From Bacteroidota bacterium (GTDB lineage Bacteria > Bacteroidota > Bacteroidia > Bacteroidales > UBA1556): DNA of 19,591 nt. Below are positions 15,432 to 19,591 of the stretch, one piece after another (the stretch's first letter is position 1; every line of letters begins with the position of its first letter). The stretch is taken from NCBI GenBank assembly GCA_003648395.1, contig QMPB01000016.1, positions 1-19,591 of the forward strand. The letters are read 5' to 3'. A model generated the notes under the pieces. That model was not told the DNA's origin and did not search any database. It worked only from the letters and a program-made list of their open reading frames with translations. The translations under genes and the position numbers were made by a program.

Positions 15432-16922
15432 ATGAAAACTAAAATATTATACTTGTTTTTATTTACATCAGTAGTTTTTAATTCGTGCACTAAGAAGCTT
15501 GATGTAGAAAATACTACTAATCCTAGTATTGAGAATATTTACTCAGATCCAGAATCAGTTTACGGAGTGGCATCGAGTATGTTTTATGGTTGGTATATCC
15601 GTACTCAAACGCATAGTTGGTCACCACAAATGGCGATGATGACTATGGCCGATCAAGGTACTAGCTCGTGGCTTAATAGTGGAATGAGAGATTTATCTTC
15701 CGAACCACGTCCTGAACTTGACAATTCAGAGAGTTATGCATACTCTTATATTTTTGAGCATTACTGGGAACAAAATTATAGTATACTTAATACAGCAAAT
15801 GATGTGCTAAAAGTAATAGATGATGGTATGGAGATAGGAACAATTGGTTCTGATGGTACAGGAGAAGACACAAAAATGGTGAAGGCTTTTTCTTATTTTA
15901 TTCAAGGACTCTCTCTTGGGAATCTTGGACTTACTTACGATCAAGCATTTGTTATTACCGACGAAACTATAGACCCTGCATCAGAGCAGACTAAGCCATA
16001 TAATGAAGTTGTAGATGCCGCAATAAGTTCACTGCAGAAATGTATTAGCATAAGCGAAAATGGTAACTTTATTATTCCTAACGATTGGATTAATGGTAAA
16101 GAATATACTAATTCAGAACTAGTTCAATTGGCATATTCTTATATGGCTCGTTTTAAGGTTTATTCTGCGAGAAATATGTCTGAAACAAATGCTACAGATT
16201 GGAGTACAGTACTTAGTTATGCTGAGAAAGGTATTACAAGCAATTTTGAAGTATATATGGATAATGTAAACTGGAAGCAATGGGTTTTTCATTATACTTA
16301 CGAAAGAGATGACTGGGTAAGAGTAGATGCACGTATTATTCATCTTATGGATAATAATTATCCTTGGAGATTAACTAATGGCTCCGATCCTGGTGTTGCT
16401 ACATCTGCTGATGCTCGCCTTACTAGTGATTTTACTCATGACAATACCTGCCCTTTTAAGCCAGAACGTGGTTACTATCACTATTCATTCTATACTTATA
16501 CAAGAATACCTTATACTTTTTCAAATCCTGATTTCTTTCCAGAATTCTATACTAATGAGTTAGAATTAATAAAGGCAGAAGCTTATGCTAGAATGAATGA
16601 TATAGGTCAAGCTACAGCAATACTTAATGCTAGCTCTAGGTCTACTCGTGGTAATTTGCCCAGCCTTTCAGCTTCTTCTACGCAAGATCAAATTATTGAT
16701 GCTATTCTTTACGAAAGAGATATAGAATTATTTGTTGCTGGTTTTGGAGGTTCTTTCTTCGATATGAGAAGAACTGACAGATTGCAAAAGGGAACAATAA
16801 TGAATTTTCCAATTCCATCTAAAGAATTGAATGTACTTGGAGTTGATGTGTATTCTTTTGGCGGTGAAGGTAATGCTGATGGTGTGAATACATCTGATGG
16901 TGGGTGGTTTCCTGCTAAGTAG
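15432..16922 (+). CDS. SusD/RagB-like outer-membrane substrate-binding lipoprotein
   Basis: The protein has 496 residues from ATG 15432. An upstream in-frame TTG at 15372 would translate the leader repeat and is rejected. It has a lipoprotein signal MKTKILYLFLFTSVVFNSC with acylated C19. SusD features are NPSIENIYSDPESV near the N-terminus, TPR-like helices including ELELIKAEAYARMNDIGQA, and a C-terminal ERDIELFVAGFGGSFFDMRR followed by FPIPSKELN. It forms the lid of the SusC-like channel and binds substrate at the cell surface. It should be cotranscribed with the receptor gene, but the intervening block has a possible promoter of its own. The closest families bind glycans or peptides; no binding residues identify the ligand here. 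Confidence 0.92.
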   Translation: MKTKILYLFLFTSVVFNSCTKKLDVENTTNPSIENIYSDPESVYGVASSMFYGWYIRTQTHSWSPQMAMMTMADQGTSSWLNSGMRDLSSEPRPELDNSESYAYSYIFEHYWEQNYSILNTANDVLKVIDDGMEIGTIGSDGTGEDTKMVKAFSYFIQGLSLGNLGLTYDQAFVITDETIDPASEQTKPYNEVVDAAISSLQKCISISENGNFIIPNDWINGKEYTNSELVQLAYSYMARFKVYSARNMSETNATDWSTVLSYAEKGITSNFEVYMDNVNWKQWVFHYTYERDDWVRVDARIIHLMDNNYPWRLTNGSDPGVATSADARLTSDFTHDNTCPFKPERGYYHYSFYTYTRIPYTFSNPDFFPEFYTNELELIKAEAYARMNDIGQATAILNASSRSTRGNLPSLSASSTQDQIIDAILYERDIELFVAGFGGSFFDMRRTDRLQKGTIMNFPIPSKELNVLGVDVYSFGGEGNADGVNTSDGGWFPAK

Positions 16923-16952
16923 TCTTTGCTAGAAAAAACACCAAATTTTGCC

Positions 16953-16970
16953 CCGATGCATCGGCATCGG
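16953..16970. repeat. GC-rich 18-base palindrome between susD-like and amidase genes
   Basis: CCGATGC (16953-16959) and GCATCGG (16964-16970) pair perfectly around ATCG, and CCGATGCATCGG within it is also a palindrome. It stands out as GC-rich in AT-rich DNA. Only scattered T residues follow (CGTTTTTG at 16981-16988), so it is at best a weak terminator and looks more like a small dispersed repeat. Confidence 0.5.
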
Positions 16971-16984
16971 CTGTTATTATCGTT

Positions 16985-17015
16985 TTTGAAACAGTCATTT
17001 ACAAATTTATATTTT
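16985..17015 (+). promoter_or_regulatory. Promoter candidate for the amidase-lipoprotein pair
   Basis: TTTG at 16985-16988 is followed after 19 bases by TATATTTT at 17008-17015, one mismatch from TAnnTTTG. A start near 17020 would lie downstream of ATG 17017 and favour the ATG at 17029 as the true start codon. Confidence 0.3.
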
Positions 17016-17028
17016 AATGCATAATATC

Positions 17029-18270
17029 ATGAATATCAAGAAAATATCAATAATATTATTTTCAATATTTCTTTTTCATTTAGGAGCCTCGGCATGTACT
17101 GTTGCTGTTATTTCTGGTAAATACACAAAAGATGGTCGACCATTGCTTTGGAAAAATAGAGATACATGGGCTGTTCACAATAAAATAATGTACTTCAAGG
17201 GCGATAAATTTGAGTATATGGGGCTTGTAAATTCAGGTGATACTAAGGGAAAGAGTATATGGATAGGAATGAATAGCGCAGGTTTTGCAATAATGAATTC
17301 TGCTTCTTATAATCTTAATATTGGTGATACAGTTGAGCTTAATGGTCTTGAAGGCCACTTAATGAAGGAGGCACTTGAAACTTGTGCTAGTATTGAAGAT
17401 TTTCAGAAATTTCTTGATGCTTTTCCTAAGCCAACAAGACTAGAAGCTAATTTTGGTGTTATAGACGCCAATAATGGTGCTGCTATGTTTGAGGTGAATA
17501 ATAAGGGTTATGTGAAATTTGATGCAAACGATCCAACAGTTGCTCCTTTTGGCTACATTATTAGAGGAAATTATTCTTTTACGGGTAGCTTTGGTAAAGA
17601 AAGCAGTGGATATATTCGATATAATACTGCCAACGAATTATTCTATAATGCCATGTCAACTAATAATTTTGATGCACAATTTATTTTGCAAGATGTAGCT
17701 CGAGGTTTAAAGCATTCTTTAGTTAAAACAGATCTTTATAAACAGTATGCTGAAGTGCCAGAAAATACTCCAACTTATGCGTTTTTTCACGACTTTATTC
17801 CAAGAAAAAGTAGCGCTTCTTCATGTGTAGTGCAAGGAGTTAAGAAAGGTGAGAATGCTGAACTGACAACACTTTGGTCAGTAGTTGGTTTTCCATTAAC
17901 TTCAGTAGTAGTACCTACCTGGATAAAAGGAGGAAAAGATGTTCCATTGGTTGTACAAAGAGATGAGAAATTAAAAGATTCTCCTGTTTGTTATGCCGCT
18001 TTAGAACTAAAAAAAGAATTATTTCCTATTCGTTGGGGTAAGTTTGCTTCTAAATTCTATATTAATATCAATGCTCTTACCAATGATGATAATACAGGTA
18101 TAAGACAAAAGATAAAACCTCATGAAGATGCAATATTTGCTAAAACATATAAGCAGATGGAGCTTTGGAGAGAGAATGGGATGAAGAAATCAGAAGTTGC
18201 AGCTTTTTATGAGCAAACATCAAAAGATGTTCAAGATTTATTTAAGAAAGAATTTGGAATAGAGATATAG
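17029..18270 (+). CDS. Exported Ntn-hydrolase, C45/linear amide C-N hydrolase type
   Basis: The protein has 413 residues from ATG 17029; ATG 17017 adds four (MHNI) and is less likely because the signal peptide MNIKKISIILFSIFLFHLGASA is already complete. The next residue is C23, the predicted N-terminal nucleophile, in CTVAVISGKYTKDGRPLLWKNRDT, with R44 and D45 in the family position. WIGMNSAGFAIMNSASYNL (78-96), FGVIDANNGAAMFEV (142-156) and RGNYSF (179-184, candidate oxyanion N181) fit the C45 acyltransferase/carcinine-hydrolase-like group. It should cleave a linear amide or acyl-amino bond in the periplasm or outside. The ASAC junction could also be read as a weak lipobox, which would acylate the same Cys. 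The next gene is 21 bases away, so an operon is likely. Confidence 0.8.
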   Translation: MNIKKISIILFSIFLFHLGASACTVAVISGKYTKDGRPLLWKNRDTWAVHNKIMYFKGDKFEYMGLVNSGDTKGKSIWIGMNSAGFAIMNSASYNLNIGDTVELNGLEGHLMKEALETCASIEDFQKFLDAFPKPTRLEANFGVIDANNGAAMFEVNNKGYVKFDANDPTVAPFGYIIRGNYSFTGSFGKESSGYIRYNTANELFYNAMSTNNFDAQFILQDVARGLKHSLVKTDLYKQYAEVPENTPTYAFFHDFIPRKSSASSCVVQGVKKGENAELTTLWSVVGFPLTSVVVPTWIKGGKDVPLVVQRDEKLKDSPVCYAALELKKELFPIRWGKFASKFYININALTNDDNTGIRQKIKPHEDAIFAKTYKQMELWRENGMKKSEVAAFYEQTSKDVQDLFKKEFGIEI

Positions 18271-18291
18271 CATAGCTAAAAAATAAGCCTT

Positions 18292-19443
18292 ATGACTAAG
18301 ATTAGCTCAATTGTTTTTTTATTTGTACTTGTATTTGTTAGTGCATGTAATACTAATGTTGAAAAATATACGGAAATTCAATCTGAAAAAGGTAAAGATC
18401 ATATACTAGTTGGAGTATTTGATGGAAATGGAGCAGGTGCTATTTCTGTTATTGAAACTATCGAAGCATTACGAATTGATACTGGAATTATTGCATTCCC
18501 AATTAGTGCTGTTGATATTCAGAAGGGAGAATTGGATAATATAAATGTGCTTATTTTTCCTGGAGGAAGCGGAAGTAAGGAGCTTAATAATCTTGGTCAA
18601 TCAGGAAAAGAATTAGTTATTGATTTTGTAAAGAATCAAGGTAAAGGAGTTGTTGGAATCTGTGCAGGAGCTTATTTATTATCATCTACTGCTGGTTATC
18701 CAAGTATTGCAATGGCTAGCTCCATTCATATAGACAGAAAGCATTATAATAGGGGTAGAGGCTTGGTGCAATTTGCACTGACAGATGAAGGAATGAAAGT
18801 ATTTCCTGAGTTAAAAGGTAAAAGTACTTTTGTTCAATATTATGATGGTCCTGTTTTATCTCAAACAGATTCTATAGAATCAGATTATAATGAAATTGCA
18901 ACATTTGTTACCGATATTCATCCAGACAATTTTGCTCCAGAAGGAATAACACCAGGACGTACATTCAGCTTGAATGAGAAAATTGGAAAAGGGAAGCTTT
19001 TTGTTTTTGCTGGGCATCCTGAGTCTACACCCGGTATGAGATGGTTGATACCAAGAATTGTACGTTGGGTTAGTTCCAATGATATGATTTCCTATAACCA
19101 AAAGTGGATTCGTCCTGAGATTAATATTAAGCCAATATTATTTGATAAAAAGCTTCGTAATGAAGAGAAGAAATTATTTTGGAAACTTTATAGTAATAAT
19201 TCAGAGGATGTAATAGCTGCAATGAATAGTTTAAATGCGATGCGTTCTCGCCCTGCTGTGCGCTGGAATATTGGTTTACTGCGACATAATAATGCCGAAG
19301 TAAGAAGTAATGCTGCTAGGCTTATTGGAGAAACTGAATATACTTATGCTTTAAAAGATATAATACAAGCACTTAAAATTGAGCAGAATTCAGACACAAA
19401 GAAAGTTATACAAAACTCTATTGATAGATTAAGGATTATCTAA
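18292..19443 (+). CDS. Lipoprotein with BPL_N-like glutamine-amidotransferase fold and HEAT-like tail
   Basis: The protein has 383 residues. Lipoprotein signal MTKISSIVFLFVLVFVSAC gives acylated C19. Residues about 36-262 form a class I amidotransferase-like domain of the biotin-ligase N-terminal (BPL_N) type. VLIFPGGSGS (86-95) is followed by the nucleophile elbow GICAGAYLL with C124, and by AGHPE with H242 and E244, so a Cys-His-Glu triad is intact. Residues about 285-383 are helical with DVIAAMNSLNAM, AEVRSNAARLIGE and ALKDIIQAL, resembling HEAT repeats and possibly a protein-binding arm. It would be anchored in the cell envelope facing the periplasm or surface, unlike cytoplasmic glutaminases. 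A role with the upstream amide hydrolase, such as processing an amide or releasing ammonia, is inference. The substrate is unknown. Confidence 0.8.
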   Translation: MTKISSIVFLFVLVFVSACNTNVEKYTEIQSEKGKDHILVGVFDGNGAGAISVIETIEALRIDTGIIAFPISAVDIQKGELDNINVLIFPGGSGSKELNNLGQSGKELVIDFVKNQGKGVVGICAGAYLLSSTAGYPSIAMASSIHIDRKHYNRGRGLVQFALTDEGMKVFPELKGKSTFVQYYDGPVLSQTDSIESDYNEIATFVTDIHPDNFAPEGITPGRTFSLNEKIGKGKLFVFAGHPESTPGMRWLIPRIVRWVSSNDMISYNQKWIRPEINIKPILFDKKLRNEEKKLFWKLYSNNSEDVIAAMNSLNAMRSRPAVRWNIGLLRHNNAEVRSNAARLIGETEYTYALKDIIQALKIEQNSDTKKVIQNSIDRLRII

Positions 19444-19508
19444 TTTTGCTGTTGATAGATTAGATTATTTATACCAAATTAATACCAAAACACGCCATAT
19501 AAATCGTT

Positions 19509-19591
19509 TATATTTCCCTATTACTGCGTTAAATATTATTTCCATAGCTACGGCTATGCAAATAATTTTTGCCTTCTAATAGGAAAATATA
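19509..19591. repeat. Long imperfect palindrome, dispersed-repeat type, running off the window end
   Basis: Arms of about 40 bases meet around TACG (19549-19552), with ATAGC (19544-19548) opposite GCTAT (19553-19557). Further out, AAATATTATTT faces AAATAATTTTT, and TTTCCCTATTA faces TAATAGGAAAA near the window end. The arms differ by a few mismatches and one bulge, and the element probably continues past the edge. There is no gene in 19444-19591. It looks like a MITE-like or REP-like element; it could also terminate transcription of the lipoprotein gene. Confidence 0.65.

Noticed and set aside
3755..19101. Reverse-strand open frames of 60-81 codons across the window
   Set aside because: All overlap confidently identified + strand genes and show no family features; they are antisense shadows.
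19421..19462. Direct repeat TTGATAGATTA spanning the end of the last gene
   Set aside because: It is an 11-mer in AT-rich sequence with no flanking structure; chance or a small slippage duplication is enough to explain it.

Overview
The window is AT-rich and comes from a member of the Bacteroidota. The evidence is a SusC/SusD pair, a FecR-type anti-sigma factor with a DUF4974-like tail, two proteins ending in type IX secretion (T9SS) sorting domains, and promoter-like TAnnTTTG motifs. All genes are on the + strand. There is no rRNA, tRNA, CRISPR array or transposase gene. An anaerobic or marine Bacteroidales-like host is plausible, but the genus cannot be read from this sequence.

Region 1 (1-7287) is a tandem array of three paralogous membrane sensors of about 767 residues. 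Each has TM, a double Cache sensor, TM, HAMP, a second HAMP-like segment, GAF, a coiled coil and a PAS-like end. None has a histidine kinase, cyclase, phosphatase or chemotaxis signalling domain. The first is cut by the window edge. The second and third probably form an operon that ends in a clear intrinsic terminator. The 577-base gap before the second gene holds several palindromes, a promoter candidate and one copy of a repeated leader.

Region 2 (7388-9240) is a single gene for a T9SS-exported protein made of two nearly identical modules of about 240 residues, followed by a strong terminator.

Region 3 (9251-16922) runs in order: secreted C10 (streptopain-like) cysteine protease with a T9SS tail, FecR anti-sigma factor, SusC-like TonB-dependent receptor with an STN domain, and SusD-like lipoprotein. 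This looks like a regulated outer-membrane uptake locus whose only visible hydrolase is a protease. No sigma factor gene is next to fecR.

Region 4 (17029-19443) is a two-gene unit: an exported Ntn-type amide hydrolase (C45-like), then a lipoprotein with a glutamine-amidotransferase-like domain (BPL_N-like) and a HEAT-like C-terminus. Together with region 3 this suggests acquisition of peptides or amides rather than glycans, which is an inference. The window ends inside a long dispersed-type palindrome.

The most unusual signal is a block of about 125 bases, roughly 80% identical by eye, that lies directly against the start codons of both the second sensor gene (2460-2580) and susD (15309-15431). 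It may tie the sensor array to the uptake locus, or it may be a small mobile repeat.
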